9,147 nt of DNA from the NCBI GenBank assembly GCA_937900565.1, contig CALCFG010000059.1, positions 1 through 9,147 on the forward strand, written 5' to 3'. Shown here one piece after another: positions 1-6,536 of the stretch (positions within the stretch are counted from its first letter, which is position 1; the number at the start of each line of letters is the position of its first letter). The notes under the pieces were generated by a model. That model was not told where the DNA came from. It ran no database searches and saw nothing but the letters and a program-made list of their open reading frames with translations. The DNA comes from an uncultured Erysipelotrichaceae bacterium (GTDB lineage: Bacteria; Bacillota_I; Bacilli_A; Erysipelotrichales; Erysipelotrichaceae). The translations under genes and the position numbers were made by a program.

Positions 1-1
1 T

Positions 2-241
2 CCATTCATTTATCGTAATGAATCCATCTTTACTACAGGTTCCATTGACTTAATTGGTTTAAGTAAATCATCCATTTATATCATTGATTATAAAACAACG
101 AGTGATACCATCGATAACTTAAAAGCCATGTATACGAAACAATTAAATTATTATCAATCCATCATTACAAAAGCATACCCAGATTATAAGATTGAATGTT
201 ATATCTATTCATTTAAACACGATTGCATGATTCAAATCTAA
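2..241 (+). CDS. addA: C-terminal end of AddA-like helicase-nuclease subunit (partial, 5' end outside window)
   Basis: The open frame entering the window gives 79 residues and a TAA stop. It looks like the C-terminal RecB-type nuclease domain of AddA, the helicase-nuclease subunit of AddAB, which processes double-strand breaks for recombination in Bacillota. Visible signatures of the PD-(D/E)XK fold are GSIDLI (fragment residues 13-18, catalytic Asp16), IIDYKT (27-32, the D-x-K pair Asp29 and Lys31) and QLNYY (47-51), matching the Q-x-x-x-Y motif of RecB-family nucleases. The tail IYSFKHDCMIQI resembles AddA C-termini, which end shortly after this strand. The helicase domains lie upstream of the window and cannot be checked, so another UvrD-like helicase-nuclease fusion is possible. 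The gene converges with rpmE and shares its terminator. Confidence 0.75.
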   Translation, partial: PFIYRNESIFTTGSIDLIGLSKSSIYIIDYKTTSDTIDNLKAMYTKQLNYYQSIITKAYPDYKIECYIYSFKHDCMIQI

Positions 242-243
242 AA

Positions 244-274
244 AAAATAAAGAGTCAAATTGACTCTTTATTTT
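244..274. terminator. Bidirectional intrinsic terminator between addA and rpmE
   Basis: A perfect 14-bp inverted repeat (244-257 with 261-274) surrounds a 3-nt AAT loop; its core is AAAGAGTCA/TGACTCTTT. The plus-strand copy is followed by a T-rich tail (TTTATTTTATTT), and the minus-strand copy runs into a string of T residues from the A tract at 241-247. It starts 2 nt after the addA stop and touches the rpmE stop codon (273-275), so one hairpin can end both converging transcripts. Confidence 0.85.
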
Positions 275-491
275 ATTTAGATTCTTTAATGCCGTATTTT
301 TTATTGAATCGTTCAATACGTCCAGCAGCTGCAGCGAATCTTTGTTTACCTGTGAAGAATGGATGGCAATTAGAGCAAGTATCCACTTTAATTTCATCAC
401 CTTTTACAGTTGATCCACTTTCGAACACATTACCACAAGAAGTACAAACAACTTTTACTTTATGGTAATCTGGATGAATTCCTTTTTTCAT
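273..491 (-). CDS. rpmE: 50S ribosomal protein L31, zinc-binding type
   Basis: The 72-residue protein is full length for L31, a late-assembling protein of the large ribosomal subunit near the central protuberance. It begins MKKGIHPDYH, the typical L31 start. Four cysteines in two pairs (Cys16/Cys19 in CTSC and Cys39/Cys42 in CSNC) form the zinc site of the C+ (RpmE) class, as opposed to the cysteine-free paralogue (RpmE2) expressed under zinc limitation. The middle carries the conserved HPFFTGKQRF segment, followed by the basic helix GRIERFNKKYG. A purine-rich Shine-Dalgarno stretch (GGAAGGGAG) precedes the ATG. The gene lies 144 nt downstream of pyrG on the same strand with its own likely promoter, and ends in the terminator shared with addA. 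Confidence 0.97.
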   Translation of the reverse strand: MKKGIHPDYHKVKVVCTSCGNVFESGSTVKGDEIKVDTCSNCHPFFTGKQRFAAAAGRIERFNKKYGIKESK

Positions 492-547
492 TAACCTTAT
501 CTCCCTTCCGCCTTAGGTCGTATTCAACCCAAAGTAAGTGCCTATAT

Positions 548-576
548 AGAATACATGAACGCTTTTGAAAAGTAAA
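548..576 (-). promoter_or_regulatory. Candidate promoter of rpmE
   Basis: On the minus strand, TTTACT (571-576) and TATTCT (548-553) are spaced by exactly 17 nt, each matching 4 of 6 sigma-A consensus positions. Transcription would start near 541, giving a leader of about 50 nt. No convincing terminator follows pyrG, so rpmE may also be read from upstream. The leader could hold an L31 autoregulatory element of the kind known in some bacteria, but I cannot recognise one here. Confidence 0.4.
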
Positions 577-635
577 GTATAATTGGTTAAATTATCTGTT
601 AAACATACGATAAATCAGCCATATTAATATAACGC

Positions 636-2240
636 TTAATCATTGCGATATTGTATAGCTGCTTTAATGAACCCTAAAAATAAAGGGTGAGGTTTGTTTG
701 GTCGACTCTTAAACTCCGGATGATATTGCACTCCTAAATGGAAAGGGCAATCACTTAATTCGACAGTTTCTACAAGTCGACCATCGGGAGATGTCCCACT
801 AATGGTAAGTCCAGCTTGCTGCAAAGCTTCCCGGTATTGATTATTAAATTCATAACGATGGCGATGACGTTCACTAATCGTATCGCATCCATAACAAGTG
901 TACATTGTCGTATTTTTTTGAATGGAACATGGATAAGCCCCTAATCTCAAAGTACCACCTTTATCAATATCGCTACTTTGTCCTGGCATAAAATCAATAA
1001 CTTTGTGTTGGCATAACTCATCAAATTCACCAGAATTCGCATCAGCGATTCTGGCCACATTACGTGCAAATTCAATAACAAAAATTTGCATACCTAAACA
1101 AATACCAAAATATGGAACGCCATTTAATCGTGCATATTTTTCTGCTTCGACCATTCCTTCAATGCCACGTTGACCAAATCCTCCCGGAACTAAAATACCA
1201 TCCAAGCCTGAAAGTAACTTATCCGCTGTTGCGGATGTAATATCTTCTGCGTCAATCCAATGAACACGAACAAACGTATGATGATAATATCCCGCATGAT
1301 TAAGTGCTTCAACAACCGATAGGTAAGCATCATGCAAAGCAACATATTTACCTACCAAACCAATATCGACATATTGGTTACGCGATTTAATTAAATGAAC
1401 CAAATCTTCCCATTTGGATAAATCAATACAAGAAGACTCAAGGGAAAGTTCTCGACAAACAACTTCGGAAAACTTAGACTTTTCAAGCATTATTGGCGCT
1501 TCATATAAATTATCTAATGTCCTATTTTCAATAACACAATCTTGTTTAACATTACAAAACAAAGCAATTTTATTAAAGATTGACGCTTCCAATGGCTCAT
1601 CACACCGTAAAACAATGATGTTTGGATTAATACCCATTCCTTGCAATTCTTTTACTGAATGTTGGGTTGGTTTTGATTTATGCTCATTGGATCCTTTTAA
1701 ATAAGGAACTAAAGTTACATGGATGAATAAACTATTGGATCTACCCACCTCCAAAGAAATTTGCCGTGCCGCTTCAATAAATGGTTGAGATTCAATATCC
1801 CCAATGGTTCCACCAATTTCAGTAATCACAACATCCGCATTACTCTTTTTACCAACGCGATACACAAATTCTTTAATTTCATTGGTAATATGGGGAATCA
1901 CTTGCACTGTAGATCCCAAATATTCGCCACGTCTTTCTTTGTTTAAAACATTATAATAAACTTTACCAGTTGTTAAATTAGAATATGCATTTAAATCTTC
2001 ATCAATAAAGCGTTCGTAATGTCCTAAGTCTAAATCAGTTTCGGCTCCATCTTCCGTTACATATACTTCACCATGTTGATAAGGACTCATTGTCCCTGGA
2101 TCAACATTAATGTAAGGGTCTAATTTTTGTGCCGCAACTTTAAAGCCTCTTGCTTTTAACAATCTTCCCAAAGATGCAGCCGTGATTCCTTTACCTAAAC
2201 CAGAAACAACGCCACCTGTAACAAAAATATATTTTGTCAT
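636..2240 (-). CDS. pyrG: CTP synthase (glutamine-hydrolysing)
   Basis: PyrG makes CTP from UTP, ATP and glutamine in the cytoplasm, the last step of de novo pyrimidine nucleotide synthesis. The 534 residues match the usual family length. The N-terminal synthetase domain opens with FVTGGVVSGLGKG, the family's P-loop-like nucleotide site, followed by DPYINVDPGTMSPYQHGEV (residues 41-59) and ITEIGGTIGDIES (139-151). The C-terminal class I glutamine amidotransferase domain has PGGFGQRG (352-359), nucleophile Cys381 in YFGICLGMQ, and the His507/Glu509 pair in VQYHPEF, so the catalytic triad is complete. The minus-strand GGGAAGGA (2247-2254) lies 6 nt before the ATG and fixes the start. murA is the next gene upstream, with a terminator between them, so pyrG probably has its own promoter; TATTAT or TAATAT near 2285-2295 are -10 candidates, with poor -35 matches. 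Confidence 0.99.
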   Translation of the reverse strand: MTKYIFVTGGVVSGLGKGITAASLGRLLKARGFKVAAQKLDPYINVDPGTMSPYQHGEVYVTEDGAETDLDLGHYERFIDEDLNAYSNLTTGKVYYNVLNKERRGEYLGSTVQVIPHITNEIKEFVYRVGKKSNADVVITEIGGTIGDIESQPFIEAARQISLEVGRSNSLFIHVTLVPYLKGSNEHKSKPTQHSVKELQGMGINPNIIVLRCDEPLEASIFNKIALFCNVKQDCVIENRTLDNLYEAPIMLEKSKFSEVVCRELSLESSCIDLSKWEDLVHLIKSRNQYVDIGLVGKYVALHDAYLSVVEALNHAGYYHHTFVRVHWIDAEDITSATADKLLSGLDGILVPGGFGQRGIEGMVEAEKYARLNGVPYFGICLGMQIFVIEFARNVARIADANSGEFDELCQHKVIDFMPGQSSDIDKGGTLRLGAYPCSIQKNTTMYTCYGCDTISERHRHRYEFNNQYREALQQAGLTISGTSPDGRLVETVELSDCPFHLGVQYHPEFKSRPNKPHPLFLGFIKAAIQYRND

Positions 2241-2255
2241 TTTATATCCTTCCCA

Positions 2256-2280
2256 GCAAATAAAATTTGCTTAAATTTTA
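2256..2280 (-). other. Two overlapping hairpins in the pyrG leader
   Basis: Two perfect inverted repeats share sequence just before the pyrG ribosome-binding site. One has 8-bp arms TAAAATTT/AAATTTTA (2261-2268 with 2273-2280, 4-nt loop). The other has 6-bp arms GCAAAT/ATTTGC (2256-2261 with 2265-2270, 3-nt loop). They cannot both form. The pairs are mostly A-U, so stability is low, and the second ends next to the Shine-Dalgarno sequence at 2247-2254. A switch is possible, but chance in AT-rich DNA is a fair alternative. Confidence 0.3.
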
Positions 2281-2335
2281 TTGCATAATATTAAACCTAT
2301 TTTATTTCTAAGAAAATACTATTTATTAATTTTAA

Positions 2336-2369
2336 CAACAAAAAACAAGGCAAATAAATCACCTTGTTT
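2336..2369 (-). terminator. Intrinsic terminator of the HAD-murA transcript
   Basis: On the minus strand, 8 nt after the murA stop, AAACAAGG (2362-2369) pairs with CCTTGTTT (2343-2350) across an 11-nt loop. The stem runs directly into a T-rich tail (TTTTTGTTGTT). This separates murA from pyrG, the next gene on the same strand. Confidence 0.8.
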
Positions 2370-2377
2370 GAAATCAA

Positions 2378-3646
2378 TTAATCAATGACTGTTTTTTTAA
2401 TATGAGCCCCACACTCAATTAAGTTTTCCACTAAATGTTCATACCCACGATAAATATGATCAACACCTCGGATAGTTGTCGTGCCACTGGCCATCAAACC
2501 AGCAATAACAAGTGAAGCCCCACATCTTAGATCAGTTGCTGTAACTTCTTCTCCAAACAATCCAGTTTTACCATGCACAATGGCTTGTCCCATAGATACA
2601 TCAATATCCGCACCCATTCGTGCTAATTCGCCACAATGTTTAAATCGTTCAGGGTAAATCGTATCAATAACTGTCGAATCCCCATTCGCTTGCGTTAATA
2701 ATGCCGTTAATGGTTGTTGTAAATCTGTAGCTAAACCGGGATAAACTAATGTTTTCACATCAATTGGTAAAAACTGGGTAGTTTTGCGAATCGTAATACT
2801 ATCCACATCAGGGTCTATGTTAACCCCCATATCTTCCAACTTACTTAATAAAGCTTCCAAGTGCGCCGGGATTACGTTAGTAATTTTCATGTAATCAGCA
2901 ACCGCTGCCGCTAAAATAATATAAGTACCTGCCGCAATTCGATCAGGTATAATTTCATGCACGCAACCACCCATGGTTTCTCTTGCCACTCCGTCAATGG
3001 TAATAACACTTGTTCCCATTCCGCGAATATGCGCACCCATTTTATTTAACATATTGGCGACATCAATTATTTCTGGCTCTTTCGCCGCATTTTCAATGGT
3101 AGTACGTCCAATCGCATGAATAGCCGCCATCATAATATTAATTGTAGCTCCAACCGAAGCAAAGTTTAGATAAATCTTATTTCCAATTAGTTGTTCTGCT
3201 TGAATCGTATAATACCCTTTATCATATTCAACCGTTGCCCCTAATGCTTCAAACCCTTTTAAATGATAATCAATGGGGCGAGGTCCTAAATAACAACCAC
3301 CCGGCATTTTAATTTTACAATAACCATATTTTCCTAATAAAGAGCCCATAAAATAATAAGACGCTCTTAATTTAGAAACTGCTTTATGGTCCAATGTCTT
3401 ATTTTGCATGGTTGTCGTATCCAAAACATAACTATCTTTATTATGTTTGATAATCGTAACACCCAATTCTTCCAACAAATCATTTAATGAATCAACATCG
3501 GCTATATCGGGAACGCCATTCATTGTAATGACCCCATTACCCAATATCGCGGCTGGCATTAACGCAACCGTTGCATTTTTAGCACCGGGTACTTTCAATT
3601 CGCCATTTAAGCGATATCCTCCATCTATTTGTATAACTTCTTCCAT
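2378..3646 (-). CDS. murA: UDP-N-acetylglucosamine 1-carboxyvinyltransferase (MurA)
   Basis: MurA transfers enolpyruvate from PEP to UDP-GlcNAc, the first committed step of peptidoglycan synthesis in the cytoplasm. The 422 residues are normal for the family. Visible signatures are VPGAKNA near the N-terminus (Lys23 and Asn24, the UDP-GlcNAc-binding pair), MPGGCYLGPRPIDYHLKG with catalytic Cys118 (the loop cysteine alkylated by fosfomycin, so the target is the usual sensitive type), and YPGLATDLQQP with Asp308, equivalent to the general base of the E. coli enzyme. Low-GC Gram-positives often have two paralogues (MurAA/MurAB); I cannot say which this is. The start lies 5 nt after the HAD stop, with AAAGGA (3656-3661) inside the end of that gene at 9-nt spacing. 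This implies one transcript and probably coupled translation. Confidence 0.98.
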   Translation of the reverse strand: MEEVIQIDGGYRLNGELKVPGAKNATVALMPAAILGNGVITMNGVPDIADVDSLNDLLEELGVTIIKHNKDSYVLDTTTMQNKTLDHKAVSKLRASYYFMGSLLGKYGYCKIKMPGGCYLGPRPIDYHLKGFEALGATVEYDKGYYTIQAEQLIGNKIYLNFASVGATINIMMAAIHAIGRTTIENAAKEPEIIDVANMLNKMGAHIRGMGTSVITIDGVARETMGGCVHEIIPDRIAAGTYIILAAAVADYMKITNVIPAHLEALLSKLEDMGVNIDPDVDSITIRKTTQFLPIDVKTLVYPGLATDLQQPLTALLTQANGDSTVIDTIYPERFKHCGELARMGADIDVSMGQAIVHGKTGLFGEEVTATDLRCGASLVIAGLMASGTTTIRGVDHIYRGYEHLVENLIECGAHIKKTVID

Positions 3647-3651
3647 TTGTA

Positions 3652-4287
3652 TTAATCCTTTATATATTCTAGTATATCGCCAAAATGATTGATAATAACA
3701 TCTGCCATGCTTTGATCGACAGGTATGCGTGGATCATGTAATGCAATAACGCGCATACCTGCATTTTTACCAGCTTGAATACCAATTGAACTATCTTCAA
3801 TAACTAAACACTGATGTGGCGTTACGCCTAGTTTATCCGCTGCATGCAAATATATTTGCCCACTGGGTTTTGATTCGGTTAATTCATCGCCACTGATAAC
3901 ATATTCAATATAACGAGAAAATCCCGTTTGGCGCATTATTTCGTCCAAATCTTTACGTGGTGATGCTGAACATATTGCCATACGTATACCTTTTAAGGAT
4001 AATGTATGCAATGTATCCATTACCCCATCCTTAATGATATCTTTAAATGGTAACGGATGTTTACTAAAGTAATCATCGTTCATTTTTAGTATGGTATCTG
4101 GGTCACTGTGCGCAATTTGTGCTAATATTTCACACGTACGTTTCATACTTGTACCGATAATTGGAAAAATTGTGGCTTCATCCACATTATATCCTGCTTC
4201 ATTCATCCAAGCTACCGTTTGGGTTAAATAATAAACTTCAGAATTAATTAAAACCCCATCACAATCAAACAATATTGCCTTTATCAT
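3652..4287 (-). CDS. HAD-superfamily hydrolase, subfamily IA (beta-phosphoglucomutase/phosphatase-like)
   Basis: This 211-residue cytoplasmic protein has the four HAD motifs in order. Motif I is LFDCDGVL (nucleophile Asp8, acid/base Asp10), motif II ends ICSAS (Ser108), motif III is the Lys140 of ESKPSGQIY, and motif IV is VIEDSSIGIQAG (Glu164, Asp165). The helical cap between motifs I and II (roughly 16-85) and the K-P-x-x-x-x-Y context are those of the beta-phosphoglucomutase and sugar-phosphate phosphatase group. The substrate cannot be read from sequence. The same transcript probably carries murA, 5 nt downstream. No Shine-Dalgarno sequence precedes the ATG (TTTACCT lies directly before it). 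Motif I sits at residues 6-13, so a later start is excluded, and no better upstream start is seen. Confidence 0.9.
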   Translation of the reverse strand: MIKAILFDCDGVLINSEVYYLTQTVAWMNEAGYNVDEATIFPIIGTSMKRTCEILAQIAHSDPDTILKMNDDYFSKHPLPFKDIIKDGVMDTLHTLSLKGIRMAICSASPRKDLDEIMRQTGFSRYIEYVISGDELTESKPSGQIYLHAADKLGVTPHQCLVIEDSSIGIQAGKNAGMRVIALHDPRIPVDQSMADVIINHFGDILEYIKD

Positions 4288-4299
4288 AGGTAAATATTA

Positions 4300-4341
4300 A
4301 AACACAAAAACAAAAGAAAAGCTATTAAATATAATAGCTTT
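4300..4341 (-). terminator. Intrinsic terminator of the cysteine hydrolase gene
   Basis: A 10-bp inverted repeat (4318-4327 with 4332-4341; AAAGCTATTA/TAATAGCTTT, 4-nt loop) begins about 20 nt after the hydrolase stop. On the minus strand it runs into a T-rich tract (TTTTCTTTTGTTTTTGTG). It separates the hydrolase from the HAD-murA unit. Read-through is possible because no strong promoter is visible before the HAD gene. Confidence 0.8.
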
Positions 4342-4360
4342 CTTATGACGTTATATTCTA

Positions 4361-4867
4361 TTATTGAATCTCTACTTGCACAGCTTTTAATGCATTCAGT
4401 GCAGTTTGATGACTTTCCACACTAACACCCGCACATAAGTCTTGATGTACAATTACTTTTGCATCTGGACAAGCAGCTTTTAAAATCATGGCATTACTAA
4501 TAACACAAATATCCGTGCATACACCCATTAAATGAATCGTATCATACCCTTTAACGTATTCTGGTAATTCCAACGAACCAAATGTTGGTTTATCAATTAT
4601 CTTATCATTATCCACATATGGTAATAATGGTCCAATAATTTGCCAACCATCACTGCCTTGCACACAATGTTTCACTGGCAAATAATGGCCTTCTTGGGTA
4701 TCTAAATAGTTTTCTTGATGCGTATCCCGTGTGAAGAATATATCCATACTATCTTTAATACTTTCCAAATAATTTACCATCGGTTCAATTAATTTCATAC
4801 CCTCCAAATTTGCCAATGTACCATCCAAAAAATCGTGTTGCATATCAATTACAATTACTGCTTCCAT
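4361..4867 (-). CDS. Isochorismatase-fold cysteine hydrolase, nicotinamidase-like
   Basis: The 168-residue protein belongs to the isochorismatase-like cysteine hydrolase fold. The catalytic triad is visible: Asp8 in VIDMQHDF, Lys93 in KPTFGS, and nucleophile Cys121 in GVCTDICV, preceded by the Cys117-Thr118 position of the conserved cis-peptide. Asp48 and His50 (FFTRDTH) and His67 in KHCVQGS occupy the metal-ligand positions of nicotinamidases, which supports nicotinamide to nicotinate conversion in NAD salvage. It is shorter than most PncA proteins (about 180-210 residues), and one histidine of the usual metal site (DWHPxxHxSF) has no clear counterpart. A related amidase or another substrate therefore remains possible. 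AAGGAAGGA lies about 8 nt before the ATG. It is a single-gene unit with its own terminator, divergent from acylphosphatase. Confidence 0.85.
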   Translation of the reverse strand: MEAVIVIDMQHDFLDGTLANLEGMKLIEPMVNYLESIKDSMDIFFTRDTHQENYLDTQEGHYLPVKHCVQGSDGWQIIGPLLPYVDNDKIIDKPTFGSLELPEYVKGYDTIHLMGVCTDICVISNAMILKAACPDAKVIVHQDLCAGVSVESHQTALNALKAVQVEIQ

Positions 4868-5040
4868 TTCAATATTCCTTCCTTTTGTGTTAGTTTACCA
4901 AAATAATTCAATTATTGGAAATAAGTAGCAGAATTTAACTATCGATATTATACATTTATAGTAGTAGAGTTAACTTTTCTAAAAACAACATTATTCGCAA
5001 GCTTATGAAAAAGTGACCGAAATTAATGGAATAGTAGTTA

Positions 5041-5070
5041 TTTACGAAGTGATCTTTTGCTTGTTAAAAT
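5041..5070 (+). promoter_or_regulatory. Extended -10 promoter abutting the acylphosphatase start
   Basis: TAAAAT (5065-5070) matches 5 of 6 bases of the sigma-A -10 and is preceded by TG at 5062-5063, giving the extended TGnTAAAAT form. A weak -35, TTTACG (5041-5046), lies 18 nt upstream. With the usual 6-7 nt between -10 and start point, transcription would begin at about 5077, the A of the acylphosphatase ATG. No Shine-Dalgarno sequence lies between. Confidence 0.6.
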
Positions 5071-5076
5071 TAATGT

Positions 5077-5349
5077 ATGAAAAGATTCTTAATCATATTG
5101 AAAGGAAGAGTTCAAGGTGTAGGCTGTCGTTTTTTCGTTGCCCAACTCGCCAAACAATATAATCTTTCCGGCTTTGTCGGTAATCTTGATAATGGCAATG
5201 TCAAAATGGAAGTACAAGGTTCTAATGAACACTTGGATGCTTTCTTTAAAGATTTAATGAAAGGCAATTCCAGAATGCGTATAGATGACTACACCATTAA
5301 AGTCATACCCATTATTTGTGATGAGCAACATTTCACCTATTTAAACTAA
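5077..5349 (+). CDS. acyP: Acylphosphatase
   Basis: Acylphosphatases hydrolyse carboxyl-phosphate bonds such as those of acetyl phosphate and 1,3-bisphosphoglycerate in the cytoplasm. At 90 residues this is a normal single-domain member. The signature GRVQGVGCRFF (residues 10-20) carries the phosphate-binding loop and catalytic Arg18, and GFVGNLDNGNV (32-42) carries catalytic Asn36. The Arg usual just before that Asn (WVRN) is Gly35 here, which is tolerated in the family. The start is fixed: an in-frame TAA lies at 5071-5073 and the first beta strand starts at once. There is no Shine-Dalgarno sequence, and the promoter position predicts a leaderless mRNA. The gene diverges from the cysteine hydrolase, and its last 9 nt overlap the end of the convergent permease gene, with no terminator visible. 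Confidence 0.95.
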   Translation: MKRFLIILKGRVQGVGCRFFVAQLAKQYNLSGFVGNLDNGNVKMEVQGSNEHLDAFFKDLMKGNSRMRIDDYTIKVIPIICDEQHFTYLN

Positions 5350-6534
5350 TACTGGCACTTCATAGTGGTGATTATAATCAATGATTAATAGAATGATTGT
5401 TAATAAAACTACTGGAAGATAAACACTATTGCCATACGTTGGATAAATTGAATAACCAAAGGCTACCAATAAGACAAATGCAATCGTTAGTGTTGGTACA
5501 AATATCCAATTCTTACCTCGATGATAATAAGTAACAAATAAACTGTACGCAAAGTAACCCAAAACAATACTGCCAACAAACAAATTCTGCGCAATCATCC
5601 AAAAGTTTTGATGAAAGAATAAAAATACGCCAACTACAATTGCATTATAGAAAACTAGCGACACAAGACTCGCCATATTAGCAGTGAGTTTCTTTTCTTT
5701 TAAGCTGACTGGTAACAACGCTATAAAACTTTCTTCTTCATAAAAAGATCCGATAGTACTTACAATCAAAATTGCATTAAACATCACTAGCCAGATAACC
5801 ACCAACAAGATTTCCCCTTTAAATGCCCAAAACCATACCCAACCCAAACCAATTTCAGTAATATAATTTCGTTTGTCAAAATAGAATCGAGATGTACGGA
5901 AAATATTAATGTAACGATTATTTAGTCCTAACGTAAAATCAATGGAAAAAGTTCGATTTTCAATTTGTCGCAAGTAAGCAAAAATTACAAATACAATTGT
6001 TAAAACGACATAATATAGATAGATGTTGGTTCCCTTTGCAACCATATCATTTAGGATAAGCATAAGGATAATTTGACCAAGTCCAATAAATACACATCCA
6101 ATATGCCACGTATCATTGTCCAATGGTTTTTTTAACCATTCAAGTAATGTTAATACTATCGGTATCAACAATGTGTTCATTAATACGTACAGGATTGTTT
6201 CCAATTGAATACCTTGCCTACTAAAACGAACATAGAGTAACGTCGAAGCGAATATAACTAGCATCCATACCATAATATTCAATGCATTGATTGCTTTGAA
6301 TTGTTTAATATTCACTGGTAATAATTGATAGTAAGTGTAATCTTTGCACATATCATCATAATTAAAACGATAAGGAATAAAACGTGTAATCTTATAATAA
6401 GTAATTATTAATAAAGCTACGTTTATTAAGAATGCTAAAAACATGCTATTAAGCATCATTAATGACATTAAAGCAACACTAACTAATAATGCTATTTTAT
6501 TTTTATCAAATAAATAACGGATCATTGTTTTCAT
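5341..6534 (-). CDS. ABC-2-like transporter permease, apparently internally duplicated
   Basis: This very hydrophobic protein of 397 residues (from the chosen start) has about 11-12 predicted membrane segments and no signal peptide. Two features recur half a protein apart: an R-x-x-F-D-K motif (RYLFDK at 6-11 and RFYFDK at 216-221) and LLPV followed by a basic stretch (LLPVNIKQFK at 71-80 and LLPVSLKEKK at 273-282). The LPxxxxE/K segment after an early membrane helix is typical of ABC-2 permeases, so the protein looks like two permease halves in one chain. It is the last gene of the GntR-ATPase-permease operon, so the cargo is probably exported or sensed in response to envelope stress; the substrate is unknown. 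I chose the second ATG (6534) over the first (6540) because GGAG at 6543-6546 is 8 nt from the former and only 2 nt from the latter. Confidence 0.85.
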   Translation of the reverse strand: MKTMIRYLFDKNKIALLVSVALMSLMMLNSMFLAFLINVALLIITYYKITRFIPYRFNYDDMCKDYTYYQLLPVNIKQFKAINALNIMVWMLVIFASTLLYVRFSRQGIQLETILYVLMNTLLIPIVLTLLEWLKKPLDNDTWHIGCVFIGLGQIILMLILNDMVAKGTNIYLYYVVLTIVFVIFAYLRQIENRTFSIDFTLGLNNRYINIFRTSRFYFDKRNYITEIGLGWVWFWAFKGEILLVVIWLVMFNAILIVSTIGSFYEEESFIALLPVSLKEKKLTANMASLVSLVFYNAIVVGVFLFFHQNFWMIAQNLFVGSIVLGYFAYSLFVTYYHRGKNWIFVPTLTIAFVLLVAFGYSIYPTYGNSVYLPVVLLTIILLIIDYNHHYEVPVLV

Positions 6535-6536
6535 AA

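Noticed and set aside
223..468. 81-codon plus-strand frame opposite rpmE, and a 63-codon minus-strand frame at 209-400
   Set aside because: Both lie over the addA 3' end, terminator or rpmE in other frames, and rpmE is unmistakable; neither has a ribosome-binding site or family resemblance.
1414..1946. Plus-strand frames at 1414-1704 and 1761-1946 inside pyrG
   Set aside because: They are antisense shadows of a full-length, fully conserved CTP synthase gene.
3447..3692. Plus-strand frame crossing the start of murA
   Set aside because: It is antisense to the conserved murA N-terminus and the HAD end, with no recognisable product.
4896..4918. CCAA...TTGG inverted repeat upstream of the cysteine hydrolase, considered as an operator or NAD-related riboswitch
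   Set aside because: The arms are imperfect with a 2-nt bulge and almost wholly A-T, with no known riboswitch core.
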